Assembly (NCBI RefSeq): GCF_000063545.1
Contig: NC_009488.1
Coordinates: 992,001 to 1,056,000 of the forward strand
Direction: 5' to 3'
Length of the DNA stretch: 64,000 bases
From: Orientia tsutsugamushi str. Boryong
GTDB taxonomy: Bacteria; Pseudomonadota; Alphaproteobacteria; Rickettsiales; Rickettsiaceae
The first letter of the stretch is position 1. The number at the start of each line of letters is the position of its first letter. Below are positions 29,504-39,641 of this stretch, piece by piece. The position numbers were made by a program, and so were the translations under genes. The notes below the pieces were generated by a model that did not search any database, had not been told where the DNA came from, and saw only the letters and a program-made list of their open reading frames with translations.

Positions 29504-32173
29504 TCATATCATTTTTTCATCTTCTTCTAATAAGATTGTGTTTTTAATTTTATAAATTATACTTAAGGCTTCTTTAGGGGTTAGTTGGTCAGGATTAAGT
29601 TGTTTTATAATTTCTATTGTTTTAACAGGATAAGGTGGTACAGCTATATCTATACTTTTTGTAATGTTGTTGTTAGATTGATTGATATTTACTTTATTGT
29701 GTTCAAGCTCTAGTAATATTTCCTTAGCTCTATTAAGTACTATCCTAGGTAAGCCAGCAAGTTCTGCAACATGTATTCCGTAAGATTTATTTGCTGCTCC
29801 TTCAATAATCTTGTATAAAAATGATAATTTATCATTTGAGTCATGAATTTTAACAGTAAAATTTTTTAATGACAGTAATTTTGATGCAAGATCTACTAAT
29901 TCATGGTAGTGAGTCGCAAACAAACATCGACAGCGAATGTTAGAATGAATATATTCAAGACAAGACCATGCAATTGAAATGCCGTCATAAGTAGAAGTAC
30001 CTCGACCAATTTCATCTAATATTACAAGCGACATAAATGTGGATTGAGCTAGAATCACAGATGTTTCCACCATTTCAACCATAAAAGTAGACTGTCCACT
30101 AGCAAGATCATCTGCTGCTCCAATACGACTAAATAACTTATCAACCACACCAATTTGAGCAGATTGAGCTGGAACATAGCAACCTATCTGAGCAAGTATT
30201 ACAATTATTGCATTCTGTCGCAAAAATGTGCTTTTACCTGCCATATTTGGACCAGTAATTAACCATATTCGTTGATCGTTTTGTAAATTACAGTCATTAC
30301 TAATAAAACTTTCATGCTTTTTTGTTATTAATTTTTCAATTACAGCATGTCTGCCATCAACAATATTGAAGGCTAAATCACTTGTTATCTCTGGTCTGCA
30401 GTAATTATATTCATGTGATATATAAGCAAAATTACAAAATACATCTATTAAACTAATACTTTTTGCTAAGTGACTTAATTTTTCAGACTTTAAAGATATA
30501 GCTTTACATAGCTCAGCTAAAATCTCTTGTTCAAGAGCTGCTGCCATTGTCTTAGCATTTAGCATTTTAGCTTCTAAAGTCTGTAATTCAGTAGTGGTAA
30601 ATCGAACAGCAGTAGTAGTAGTTTGCTTATGTACAAATTTTGAATCAGTAATTTTATGAGCATTCTTACTACTAACCTCAATAAACATTCCCCAAACATT
30701 ATTATGACAGATTTTTAATGTCTCAATGCATGTTTCTTGACGATATTGTAACTTTAATTGTTCAATAAAGTTAGAACTGTTGTGAATTAAATTTCGTAAT
30801 TCTTCCAACTTAGTGCTATAACTACTTTTAATAAATCCACAATCATTAGCACTATTGGATAAATCATCTAACAAAGCTGAGTCTAGTAGCTCATATAATT
30901 CATTATCTCCGAATAATGGATTATAAATTTCCTCTAGGTATTTAGGGGTATTTCCTTCTTCTAAAACTTTATTTAACTCTTTTTTAATGCTTAATGCTAT
31001 CTTTAAAGATATTTTTATAGATTCCAAGTCTTTAGGTAGTGCTTTTGCTATTAATATTCTGCTTAGTGCTCGTTCTATATCTGGTACCAACTTAACAAGT
31101 TGTCTTAAATTTTCAACTAACTGTAAATTTTGGTAAAAGAAATCCGTTATTTGTAATCTTGAGTTAATCAAGTTAACTTCTGCTAAAGGCGTTGACAAAA
31201 ACTTATGTAATAACCTACCACCTTGATTTGTTACTGTAGCATCAATTATTGATAATAAACTACCTTTAAAATTTCCGCTTAAAGTAGATGTTAGCTCTAA
31301 ATTTTTTCTTGCTGAAGCATCAATTAACATGAAGTTTTCATAACTTACTATCTGTGGAAACGGTAACTTAGATTTACTATGCTTTTGCATAATGCTAAGA
31401 TACTCAAGAATAGCTCCTACTGCTGATACTTGAGTACTATTAAGACTACCAATAGAATCAATTGTAATAATTTCGTAATAATTTTGAATAACTCTTTGAG
31501 CTTTATTAAATGAAAAATAACTTTCTACTTGGTATACTATTTTTTGCTTATAGTTATCAAATAAAGCCAATAAACCTGAATTATGCTGTAAAGATTCTGA
31601 TAAAATTATTTCTTTAGGATTTATTCTTGATAATTCACTGGTTAAATTATGTATTGCAACATCGATAACTATAAATTCTGCAGTGCTAACATCACAATAT
31701 CCTATAGATGCTATATCTTTATGAATAACAATTGCTGCTAAATAATTAGGAACGTTAGCTTTAATTAAACTTTCTTCAGTTATAGTACCAGAAGTGATAA
31801 TTCTTACGACTTCTCTTTTTACTACAGCTTTATATCCATTTCTTTTTTTAGCTTCTTCTGGCGATTCTAACTGCTCACATAATGCTACTTTATGCTCTTG
31901 TTCAACTAATCTTGGTAAATAAGACTCTAAGGCATGATATGGTATTCCGCACATTGGTAAATCTTGACCAGCATGTTTGCCTTTTTTAGCTAAAATAAGA
32001 CCTAGTAACTTACTCACAACAATAGCATCATCAAAAAACAATTCGTAAAAGTCTCCTACACGAAATAAGAGAATACAGCATTGATGTGTAAATTTTATAT
32101 CAAGATATTGCTGCAACATTGGTGTTGCCTGATGATATTGATACTTATTTCTAAAATCTTCTTTAGTAAGCAT
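29504..32173 (-). CDS. mutS: DNA mismatch repair protein MutS
   Basis: This 889-residue protein has the mismatch-contacting FYELF motif in RVGDFYELFFDDA near residue 40. Connector, lever and clamp domains follow, then the ABC-type ATPase with Walker A TGPNMAGKSTFLRQNA near 655, Walker B LVILDEIGRGTSTYDG near 730, and ATHYHEL. It recognises mispaired bases and recruits MutL. It is full length with no damage. It lies 47 bp after tlc and 84 bp before secF on the same strand. Confidence 0.97.
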   Translation of the reverse strand: MLTKEDFRNKYQYHQATPMLQQYLDIKFTHQCCILLFRVGDFYELFFDDAIVVSKLLGLILAKKGKHAGQDLPMCGIPYHALESYLPRLVEQEHKVALCEQLESPEEAKKRNGYKAVVKREVVRIITSGTITEESLIKANVPNYLAAIVIHKDIASIGYCDVSTAEFIVIDVAIHNLTSELSRINPKEIILSESLQHNSGLLALFDNYKQKIVYQVESYFSFNKAQRVIQNYYEIITIDSIGSLNSTQVSAVGAILEYLSIMQKHSKSKLPFPQIVSYENFMLIDASARKNLELTSTLSGNFKGSLLSIIDATVTNQGGRLLHKFLSTPLAEVNLINSRLQITDFFYQNLQLVENLRQLVKLVPDIERALSRILIAKALPKDLESIKISLKIALSIKKELNKVLEEGNTPKYLEEIYNPLFGDNELYELLDSALLDDLSNSANDCGFIKSSYSTKLEELRNLIHNSSNFIEQLKLQYRQETCIETLKICHNNVWGMFIEVSSKNAHKITDSKFVHKQTTTTAVRFTTTELQTLEAKMLNAKTMAAALEQEILAELCKAISLKSEKLSHLAKSISLIDVFCNFAYISHEYNYCRPEITSDLAFNIVDGRHAVIEKLITKKHESFISNDCNLQNDQRIWLITGPNMAGKSTFLRQNAIIVILAQIGCYVPAQSAQIGVVDKLFSRIGAADDLASGQSTFMVEMVETSVILAQSTFMSLVILDEIGRGTSTYDGISIAWSCLEYIHSNIRCRCLFATHYHELVDLASKLLSLKNFTVKIHDSNDKLSFLYKIIEGAANKSYGIHVAELAGLPRIVLNRAKEILLELEHNKVNINQSNNNITKSIDIAVPPYPVKTIEIIKQLNPDQLTPKEALSIIYKIKNTILLEEDEKMI

Positions 32174-32225
32174 TATTAAACAGTAATTTTAGGAAATAAT
32201 ATTAATTATATAACTAAAAAGTTAT

Positions 32226-33758
32226 TTATTTTTTATTATTAGCTACTAGTAAAATATAATCTTTATATAAGAATTTTACATTTAATATCCAAATTATACA
32301 TACAATAATAAAGAATATAGTTAAGAATATAATAATATCATCATATTTTATAGATGGCATAATTGAAAAAATTGCAAACTGCATAATGCTACTAACTGCT
32401 TTACCTATTTTAGCTCCAGCAACTTCAACTGCTGCTTTGCCTTTAGTTTTCATTTCATCATTAAGAGGAATATAAGCCATTTCCTTTGTAGCATCAAATA
32501 CTGAGTATTTTACTCCTTTAGCTAAAACATTTTGTATAGTTCCAATTAATACAATAATATATAATGTAGACATACCATCTTTTATTATTGATACAAGATA
32601 ATTTTCAAATGCAATACTGCTAAAAAAACATGTACCAATAACTAAAATTATTACTGGTGTAATAACTGCTCCCCAGTACCATCCTAAATAACAGATTATA
32701 CTACAACTTAAGAATGAACATATTATTGAACTTATTCCTGTATAAATAAGAGTTGTACCTTGATATGCCATAAATTGCTCGGTAGTAGAATATAACTCTT
32801 GAGTCTTAGACATCCATACTCCTTCTATAATATTTATTACAATACTATAAGAGATAATCATACAACAAATTCGCCACAAATAGCTCGATGATAGAATTAC
32901 TTTTATGCTTTCTTTAAAATTCATTTTGGAGTATTCATTACTGCTTGAGCGTATACTATTATTTTTGAGTGAGTGTATTATGTAAGTTTCTATCAAACGA
33001 TGTAATAACAATATGATAATTGTTGATAGAATAACAATTATCATTAATGATTTTATCGATAATTCATCTTTACTTAGCTCGCTACCAAACCATTTTGTTA
33101 AAATATGATTTTCCCTAGAAAAATATACCACTATATTACCAGATATAAGTAAATTAGATTGCCCAAATAAAGTAAGGAATGGATAAAAATGACCAGCCTC
33201 TTCAGTAGTAGTAATTTTATTAGCTAACTGCCAATAAAGTAATGAAAAAACTACAATTGGCCATAACTCACCTATGATGTAAAATAATACATCGCCCCAA
33301 TGTCCCCACATTTTTATAAACCATTTAAAGTGAGGAAATTGTAATATATATAGTTCAACAGTTTCAGGATTTGGATAAAATAAAGTATGATTTGGCAAAA
33401 TGATAAAACTATAAGATGCAAAGAATAGTAAAAAAGATAGAACTATAATTCTAAACACTTTTTCAGCTGTAACTACATTGCATAATTTTGAGTAAAAAAT
33501 GATAAACAGAAATCCAATTGGCATTTCTCCCCAAAACTTTATGAAACTAATTGACTCTGCTCCAATTTGAGTTGTTACAATAGTATTTTTAATAGCTCTA
33601 ACAACATTTTGATTTAATAGAACAGCAAACATTAATAAAGCCATTAAAATGAATTTCATTAGTTCTGGCGACCTAATTGGCCATAATATTTGTCGTAATT
33701 TGCTATTACGTAGCTTTTGAAGATAAGATAGTCCTAAATTTGATTGTATATAAAACAT
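32226..33758 (-). CDS. tlc: ATP/ADP translocase (Tlc/NTT family)
   Basis: This 510-residue protein has about 12 hydrophobic helices. Family hallmarks include LRQILWPI at the N-terminal loop, the IGELWPIVVFSLLYWQLANK helix, EGVWMSKTQELY, and the C-terminal KGVKYSVFDATKEMAYIPLN with KGKAAVEVAGAKIGK. These carriers exchange host ATP for ADP across the bacterial inner membrane and are restricted to obligate intracellular bacteria and plastids. Rickettsiales have several paralogues with different nucleotide specificity. I cannot say which one this is. Confidence 0.93.
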   Translation of the reverse strand: MFYIQSNLGLSYLQKLRNSKLRQILWPIRSPELMKFILMALLMFAVLLNQNVVRAIKNTIVTTQIGAESISFIKFWGEMPIGFLFIIFYSKLCNVVTAEKVFRIIVLSFLLFFASYSFIILPNHTLFYPNPETVELYILQFPHFKWFIKMWGHWGDVLFYIIGELWPIVVFSLLYWQLANKITTTEEAGHFYPFLTLFGQSNLLISGNIVVYFSRENHILTKWFGSELSKDELSIKSLMIIVILSTIIILLLHRLIETYIIHSLKNNSIRSSSNEYSKMNFKESIKVILSSSYLWRICCMIISYSIVINIIEGVWMSKTQELYSTTEQFMAYQGTTLIYTGISSIICSFLSCSIICYLGWYWGAVITPVIILVIGTCFFSSIAFENYLVSIIKDGMSTLYIIVLIGTIQNVLAKGVKYSVFDATKEMAYIPLNDEMKTKGKAAVEVAGAKIGKAVSSIMQFAIFSIMPSIKYDDIIIFLTIFFIIVCIIWILNVKFLYKDYILLVANNKK

Positions 33759-33863
33759 AACATTTTCTTTTGAAGGCTATCAAGCTGCAAAATGCTTATT
33801 AATTTTATTGTGTAGTGATGTAGATGTTTTGTAACTTTATGGAGTCAAGAAAATAACACTTTT

Positions 33864-33940
33864 TGGTGCACCCGATTGGATTTGAACCAACAACCTTTGC
33901 CTTCGGAGGGCAATACTCTATCCAGTTAAGCTACGAGTGC
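33864..33940 (-). tRNA. tRNA-Arg (anticodon CCG)
   Basis: The reverse complement folds as a tRNA. The acceptor stem is GCACTCG with CGGGTGC, and CCA is encoded at the 3' end. The D arm has AGCTTAACTGGATAGAG. The anticodon stem TTGCC/GGCAA encloses loop CTCCGAA. The T arm reads TTGGTTCAAATCCAA. Anticodon CCG reads CGG (Arg). Confidence 0.93.
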
Positions 33941-34122
33941 TTAATTTTAATATCTGCACCAACCCAATAATTACTAATAATCTACTTGTGATTTTTGACA
34001 TCAAAGACATTATATTAATAAGCATCTTTTATTGCAACTACTTCATAATTCTTTTAGGTAAAGTTATTGAAAATCATTGAATTAATTATTTAATTTTGTA
34101 TTAACTTAATTTTTATTTAAGC

Positions 34123-34980
34123 ATGCCCTATAAACCTGGATTATATATTGTTTCTACTCCTATTGGTAACTTTAAAGATATTACACTTAGAGCGCTAGAA
34201 GTATTGCAATGTTCGAGCTATATATTATGCGAAGATACTAGAAAATCAAAAAAACTACTAGCAGAATATAATATTAGCAAGAAAATGATATTATATAATG
34301 ACTATAGCACACTTAAAACTAGAGAATATATAAAGCATCTTATTACTAATAAGGAAGTAGTTAGCATAATTTCTGATGCAGGTACACCTTTAATATCAGA
34401 TCCTGGTTATAAACTTGTAAAGTTTCTTCAGGAGAATGATTGCTATGTTGATATAATTCCTGGAGCTTGTTCTGTTATTGCTGCATTAACAATTTCAGGT
34501 ATGTCAACAGATAAATTTATATTTTTAGGATTTTTGCCTAAAACTACTACTGCTAAAGAGAAGCTTCTAAAAACTCTATATAACTCTAACTTAACCATTA
34601 TCATGCTTGAAACCGCTAAGCGATTACTTTCATCTCTTAGCAGCATATTAAAAATTTTAGGTGACATTGAAATCTGTGTTGCACGCGAGTTAACAAAAAT
34701 TCATCAAGAAGTAAAAAGAATGAAAGCTAATGCAATGATTCAATATTATCAGAATAATATAGCAAAAGGAGAAATAGTATTACTAATTTCTCAGCAATCT
34801 ATAACAAAATCTGATATTGAGCAAGTAACATGTTCAATAGAAGACAGAATATTTAAACTTATCAATCAGAATTCTACAACAAAAGACATTGTAAATTTAA
34901 TTTATAATACTAGCAACAAACTTTATAATAAATCTGATTTATACAAGATGGTAACTAAAATAAAGAACAATTTACAGTAA
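34123..34980 (+). CDS. rsmI: 16S rRNA 2'-O-methyltransferase RsmI
   Basis: This 285-residue protein begins GLYIVSTPIGNFKDITLRAL, the hallmark of RsmI (tetrapyrrole-methylase fold). CEDTRKSKKLL follows, then SDAGTPLISDPGYKLV near 88, PGACSVIAALTISG near 113, and ARELTKIHQE near 187. It methylates the 2'-OH of C1402 in 16S rRNA. It converges with serS, whose stop lies just 1 bp away, so the two transcripts must overlap at their ends. Confidence 0.95.
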   Translation: MPYKPGLYIVSTPIGNFKDITLRALEVLQCSSYILCEDTRKSKKLLAEYNISKKMILYNDYSTLKTREYIKHLITNKEVVSIISDAGTPLISDPGYKLVKFLQENDCYVDIIPGACSVIAALTISGMSTDKFIFLGFLPKTTTAKEKLLKTLYNSNLTIIMLETAKRLLSSLSSILKILGDIEICVARELTKIHQEVKRMKANAMIQYYQNNIAKGEIVLLISQQSITKSDIEQVTCSIEDRIFKLINQNSTTKDIVNLIYNTSNKLYNKSDLYKMVTKIKNNLQ

Positions 34981-34981
34981 A

Positions 34982-36271
34982 TCAAAATACTGTTTCTGTT
35001 AAAGGTGTAATCAGTTTCTGCCCTCCCATGTAATTCCTAAGCTTTTCAGGAATGGTAACTGATCCATCTGGATTTTGATAATTTTCTAGAATAGCAATTA
35101 TAGTTCTGCCAACAGCAAGTCCAGATCCATTGATTGTATGTAGAAAATTAACTTTTTTAGAGCAAAGTTCTCTATATTTACTTAGTGATCTTCTAGCTTG
35201 AAAAGAACTAAAATGTGAACAGCTTGAAATTTCTCTATAACAATTTTGTGCTGGTAACCACACTTCAAGATCATATGTTTTATGAGCTGCAAATCCTATA
35301 TCCCCGCTACATAATAACACTACTCTATATGGTAAACATAATTTTTTTAGAATTGTTTCAGCAGCAGTAGTAAGATACTCAAATTCTCTATTTGATTCTT
35401 CAGGTGTAGCGATAGTAAAAAGTTCTACTTTACCAAATTGATGCATTCGCAACATACCTTTAACGTCTTTGCCAGCGCTTCCTACTTCTGATCTAAAGCA
35501 AGGAGTAAACGCTACCAATCTTATTGGTAATTTTTCTTCTAATAAAGTAGTATTAGCAAAAATATTCGTTAATGGCACTTCTGCAGTAGGTATCAATCTA
35601 TATCCAGTTGTAGTCTCAAATGATGCATCAGCAAATTTAGGTAGTTGGCCAACATTATACATAGCATGGTCCTTAACTAAGCATGGCGGAGAAACTTCAA
35701 AAAAATTAAACTCAGTAGTATGTACATCAATCATAAAATTGATTAAAGCTCTTTCAAGTTTCGCAAGATCATGTTTTAAAATTACAAACCTACTGCCTGA
35801 CATCTTAGTAGCTGTATTAAAATCGATCATTCCTAAATTTTTTCCAATTTCATAATGATGTTTAGGGAATTTGATATTTTGAATTGTGCCACATTCTTTA
35901 AGCACTTTATTCATATCACTATTGGTACCATAGGGTACATCATCAGCTACTAAATTAGGAAGGTTATCCATAATCTCAGATAACCTTTTTTCATGATGCA
36001 ATAATGAAGTTTCTAATTCAGTTATCTTTTGATTGATCAGCTTAACATCGTTTTGTATTTCTTCAAAATCAGTACTTGATTTGTCATAAATATGTGCTAC
36101 ACTGTTAGATTTTTCTTTTCTTTCATGCTGTAATTTCTGAATTAGAGATATTAATGTTCTTTTTTCTGAATCAATATGTATTATTGATTTAGATACTGAA
36201 TCAATTCCTCGTTTGCTTAGTGATTCATCAAGTTTATCTGGGTTTGCTCTAATCCATTTTATGTCCAGCAT
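34982..36271 (-). CDS. serS: Seryl-tRNA synthetase
   Basis: This 429-residue protein has an N-terminal coiled-coil arm for tRNA-Ser (residues ~35-100, two long helices rich in Lys/Glu). The class II catalytic core follows: PTAEVPLTN, motif 2 CFRSEVGSAGKDVKGMLRMHQFGKVELF near 260, and motif 3 NGSGLAVGRTIIAILENYQ near 375. Length is normal. The start overlaps the tatC end by 23 bp, so the pair tatC-serS is likely co-transcribed. Confidence 0.97.
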   Translation of the reverse strand: MLDIKWIRANPDKLDESLSKRGIDSVSKSIIHIDSEKRTLISLIQKLQHERKEKSNSVAHIYDKSSTDFEEIQNDVKLINQKITELETSLLHHEKRLSEIMDNLPNLVADDVPYGTNSDMNKVLKECGTIQNIKFPKHHYEIGKNLGMIDFNTATKMSGSRFVILKHDLAKLERALINFMIDVHTTEFNFFEVSPPCLVKDHAMYNVGQLPKFADASFETTTGYRLIPTAEVPLTNIFANTTLLEEKLPIRLVAFTPCFRSEVGSAGKDVKGMLRMHQFGKVELFTIATPEESNREFEYLTTAAETILKKLCLPYRVVLLCSGDIGFAAHKTYDLEVWLPAQNCYREISSCSHFSSFQARRSLSKYRELCSKKVNFLHTINGSGLAVGRTIIAILENYQNPDGSVTIPEKLRNYMGGQKLITPLTETVF

Positions 36272-37016
36272 TTGTCCTCAATTTTAAAATTTTACATATT
36301 ATTATAGAAGCCTCATATAACAAAATCAATGGAGTTGCAAGAGCAAACTGACTGAGAATATCTGGTGGAGTTAATATAGCAGCTATTATAAAGTTTAATA
36401 CTATAGCTATTCTTCGTTTTTGTATTAATGTAGATATTGAAATAATATTCAATACATTTAATGTTATTAGTATTAATGGTAATTCAAAAGAAATTCCAAA
36501 TGCTAGACTAAATTGAATTAATAAAGTTAAATATTCACTCATTCTTGCTTCTAAAACTATTGGAAGTTCATTTTCTTTTAGCGACTCAAATCCTAAAAAA
36601 AAATGACACGCATTAGGTATAACAAAATAAAAGACAAATAAGTTTCCAATATAAAATAATATTGGCGACATAAACATTAAAATTTTAAAATAGATTTTTT
36701 CAGATTTATACAATCCTGGCGCAATAAACAAATAAATTTGTGCTGATAATATTGGAATAATAATTAGAAATCCTGTGTAAAATGACAACTGCAAATAAGT
36801 AAAAAAACCCTCTGCTAAACCAGTATATATTATTCTATGATTCTGATCTGGTAAGATATTTTTGAGTGGAATAGTCAAAAAATGATATATATTTTTGCTA
36901 TAGTAGTAACTTATTCCACAAGCTAAAAAAAAACAAATTAGTACTTTTAGTATTCTAACCTTAAGTTCAGCTAAATGTTCACCAAGTGTATAAGTTTTAG
37001 AGTTCATAGTTTGCAT
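36249..37016 (-). CDS. tatC: Sec-independent translocase subunit TatC
   Basis: 255 residues with six membrane helices. The N-terminal signature LGEHLAELKVRILK, the loop FIAPGLYKSEKIYF, and the following F..GFESL-type periplasmic loop are typical TatC. TatC is the receptor for twin-arginine signal peptides. The neighbours tatA/tatB are not in the window. The in-frame ATG at 37007 (MNSKTYTLGEH) is an alternative start. Confidence 0.95.
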   Translation of the reverse strand: MQTMNSKTYTLGEHLAELKVRILKVLICFFLACGISYYYSKNIYHFLTIPLKNILPDQNHRIIYTGLAEGFFTYLQLSFYTGFLIIIPILSAQIYLFIAPGLYKSEKIYFKILMFMSPILFYIGNLFVFYFVIPNACHFFLGFESLKENELPIVLEARMSEYLTLLIQFSLAFGISFELPLILITLNVLNIISISTLIQKRRIAIVLNFIIAAILTPPDILSQFALATPLILLYEASIIICKILKLRTNAGHKMD

Positions 37017-37065
37017 TAACTTTAACTATTGTATATGAGATTATAACAAAGTGATTTATAAATAA

Positions 37066-37081
37066 TGTTTCACGTGAAACA
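37066..37081. promoter_or_regulatory. parS centromere site 1
   Basis: TGTTTCACGTGAAACA is a perfect 16-bp palindrome identical to the widely conserved chromosomal parS consensus bound by ParB. It lies between tatC and rsmG, upstream of the par operon. Confidence 0.95.
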
Positions 37082-37161
37082 TTATTTATAATATGATATT
37101 CATTATAATTTCTAGAAAATAACTTTGCCATTAATTAATAGATAATTTTAGTAACATAAAT

Positions 37162-37758
37162 ATGCTTCAGCAAATATATGATTTTTTAAATATTAATTAT
37201 AATGTTTCACGTGAAACATTTAATAAATTTAAAGAGTATTATTCTCTATTAAGCAAATGGAATTCAACAATTAATTTAGTTTCAGCAACTACTTTACAAA
37301 ATTTTTGGCAAAGGCACATTTTTGACTCTATACAATTATTAAATTATATTCATAATAAAGATATTATTGTTGCAGATTTAGGTAGTGGAGCTGGATTCCC
37401 TGGAGTAGTACTATCTATATCAGGAATAAAAAATGTAATATTAATAGAATCTGATAGTCGCAAAGCTGCTTTTTTACTACAAGCAGCTCAATTATCTGAT
37501 CAAAAAATTGAAATTATAAATGATAGAATACAAAATCTAAAGGTAAAATGTGATCTTGTTACTGTAAGAGCATTAGCAAATTTAAGTACAATATTGTCAC
37601 ATACAAAGCAATTCACTGTTAAAGACAAATATTTAATTTTAAAAGGTAAGAATTATCAGCATGAGATCACTCAAGCATTATTACATAATAAATTTAACTA
37701 TACGCTATATCAAAGTTGTACTGATGATAGTTCATGGATACTAGAAATTAGAATATAA
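37162..37758 (+). CDS. rsmG: 16S rRNA 7-methylguanosine methyltransferase RsmG (GidB)
   Basis: 198 residues. NVSRETFNKFKEYYSLLSKWNSTINLVS near the start is the RsmG signature, followed by the SAM-binding DLGSGAGFPGVVLSI near residue 74, ESDSRKAAFL, and VTVRALANL. It methylates G527 of 16S rRNA. The second parS site lies inside its first codons and encodes NVSRET. It is the first gene of rsmG-parA-parB. Confidence 0.95.
   Translation: MLQQIYDFLNINYNVSRETFNKFKEYYSLLSKWNSTINLVSATTLQNFWQRHIFDSIQLLNYIHNKDIIVADLGSGAGFPGVVLSISGIKNVILIESDSRKAAFLLQAAQLSDQKIEIINDRIQNLKVKCDLVTVRALANLSTILSHTKQFTVKDKYLILKGKNYQHEITQALLHNKFNYTLYQSCTDDSSWILEIRI
37203..37218. promoter_or_regulatory. parS centromere site 2 (inside rsmG)
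   Basis: A second perfect TGTTTCACGTGAAACA, 137 bp (start to start) from the first, embedded in codons 15-19 of rsmG. ParB encoded 1.3 kb downstream is the expected ligand. Confidence 0.95.
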
Positions 37759-37764
37759 CAATCA

Positions 37765-38562
37765 ATGAGTTACAACGCACAAATTATAGTTATTGTTAAT
37801 CAAAAAGGTGGTGTAGGTAAAACTACTACTGCTACTAACTTAGCTACAGCATTTGCTGCCACAGGAAAAAAAACGCTTCTTGTTGACCTAGATCCTCAAG
37901 GAAATGTAGGAATAGGATTTGGAATAAATAAGCTTAGTACTGATAAAAGTATATATCAGGTTTTCGTTAACCATAACATTAATATTCCTGAGCAAGCATA
38001 CAATATTGTTCAGTCATTAATAACACCAACTATAGTACCTAACTTAGATATAATAATTTCAAATATGGATCTTAGTGCTACTGAAATTGAACTCGTTTCC
38101 CAAGAAGCAAAAGAATCAAAGTTGAAATCCGCTCTTAGTAATATTCAATCTCAATATGATTATATAATAGTTGACTGTTTACCTTCACTTGGATTACTAA
38201 CTTTAAATGCTTTAATGGCAGCTACTCAGGTAATTATTCCTATGCAATGTGAATTTTTAGCTTTAGTAGGGTTAAGCCAACTGTTAAAGATTATTGATAG
38301 GTTTAAAAAAAATTTTAACCCTAATCTAAAAATTCAAGGTATATTATTAACCATGCATGATAGAAGAAATAAATTAACTTTACAAGTTGAAGAGGATGTC
38401 AGAAAGCATCTAGAAGATCTAGTATTTAAGACTGTCATTCCAAGAAATGTAAGAATATCAGAGGCTCCATCTTTTGGTAAACCAGTAATCTTATACGATC
38501 ATAAATGTTTAGGATCTATAGCATACATGCACTTAGCTAAGGAAATATTAGGTAACAACTAA
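37765..38562 (+). CDS. parA: Chromosome-partitioning ATPase ParA (Soj)
   Basis: 265 residues with deviant Walker A KGGVGKTTTATNLA at residues 13-26, DLDPQGNVGIGFG near 43, Walker B-like YIIVDCLPSLGLLTLNAL near 133, and ARISEAPSFGKPV-like NVRISEAPSFGKPV near 230. It moves ParB-bound origins and is a nucleoid-binding ATPase. It sits 6 bp after rsmG and 11 bp before parB. Confidence 0.97.
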   Translation: MSYNAQIIVIVNQKGGVGKTTTATNLATAFAATGKKTLLVDLDPQGNVGIGFGINKLSTDKSIYQVFVNHNINIPEQAYNIVQSLITPTIVPNLDIIISNMDLSATEIELVSQEAKESKLKSALSNIQSQYDYIIVDCLPSLGLLTLNALMAATQVIIPMQCEFLALVGLSQLLKIIDRFKKNFNPNLKIQGILLTMHDRRNKLTLQVEEDVRKHLEDLVFKTVIPRNVRISEAPSFGKPVILYDHKCLGSIAYMHLAKEILGNN

Positions 38563-38573
38563 TGGATATATAA

Positions 38574-39455
38574 ATGCGTACATCTAAAACTAGAGGATTA
38601 GGAAGAGGATTATCAGCTTTACTAAATGATAATATTAGCAGTTCTTCCAGTACTATTTCTCAAAACGATTCTGTTAGTATTTTAAATATAAATCAGTTAA
38701 CTGTTAATCCATATCAACCACGTAAATCTTTTGATCATGATAGTTTAGTTGAGCTATCTGAATCAATACTAGTTCATGGTATAATACAGCCAATCATTGT
38801 TAACAAAACTGAAGATCAAAGCAAATATATTATAATTGCTGGAGAACGTAGGTGGAGAGCAGCAAAAATTGCAAATTTAATCGAAGTACCAGTTGTTATT
38901 AGAGATATTGATAATGATCAGGTGCTACAAGTTGCACTAATTGAAAATATTCAAAGACAAAAATTAAATATTATTGAAGAAGCTGAAGGATACTTAAAGT
39001 TAATTGAAGAGTTCAATTTTACTCAAGATAGCCTAAGTAAAATTTTAGGTAAAAGTCGTAGCCATATTGCTAATGTATTAAGGCTCAACAGTTTACCTAT
39101 ACCGGTAAAAGATAGTCTAATTCAAGGCAAAATTACTATGGGACATGCTAGAACTCTTATTGGACATGAAGATGCTATTAAAATTGCTGAAACTATTATT
39201 AAGCAAAACTTAAATGTTCGACAAACAGAAAAATACATAAAAAAACTAACTAATCCAAACAAGTTAGACAAATATAATCACGTAATTAAGTATTCCACTA
39301 GCTCAGAATTAGATGAATTAAGTATACTTACACAAAATCTATCACAGAGATTAAATACAAAAGTTTTCATTGAAAACTCAAATCATGGAGGGAAAATAAC
39401 TATTTTTTTTTCTAACCTGGAAAAATTAGACAATATTTTATCTAGAATAAAGTAA
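38574..39455 (+). CDS. parB: Chromosome-partitioning protein ParB (Spo0J)
   Basis: 293 residues. The N-terminal GLGRGLSALL motif (ParA stimulation) is followed by NPYQPRKSFD, then the CTP-binding GERRWRAAKIA and ENIQRQKLNIIEEAEGY motifs, and the helix-turn-helix TQDSLSKILGKSRSHIANVLRL, which reads parS. A C-terminal dimerisation region follows. Both parS sites lie upstream in the same cluster. Confidence 0.96.
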   Translation: MRTSKTRGLGRGLSALLNDNISSSSSTISQNDSVSILNINQLTVNPYQPRKSFDHDSLVELSESILVHGIIQPIIVNKTEDQSKYIIIAGERRWRAAKIANLIEVPVVIRDIDNDQVLQVALIENIQRQKLNIIEEAEGYLKLIEEFNFTQDSLSKILGKSRSHIANVLRLNSLPIPVKDSLIQGKITMGHARTLIGHEDAIKIAETIIKQNLNVRQTEKYIKKLTNPNKLDKYNHVIKYSTSSELDELSILTQNLSQRLNTKVFIENSNHGGKITIFFSNLEKLDNILSRIK

Positions 39456-39495
39456 TTATGTGATGTTAACAAACATCTAACTTAGTAAAAACGCA

Positions 39496-39523
39496 GTTTG
39501 ATATAGCTAAACCACTATCAAAC
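39496..39523 (+). terminator. Possible hairpin after parB
   Basis: GTTTGATA and TATCAAAC form an 8-bp perfect stem with a 12-base loop, 40 bp after parB. It is AT-rich and lacks an immediate T-run, so termination function is uncertain. Confidence 0.3.
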
Positions 39524-39641
39524 AGTTATGTTATATACTTTTTGAAAAGAGTGTCTAAGTCACAGTGATATTTTATTCTTCTTGATTTAGCTTGAAAGCA
39601 TTTTTTTAATAGGATTTAAATCATGTAGGTAAATACTCTAA

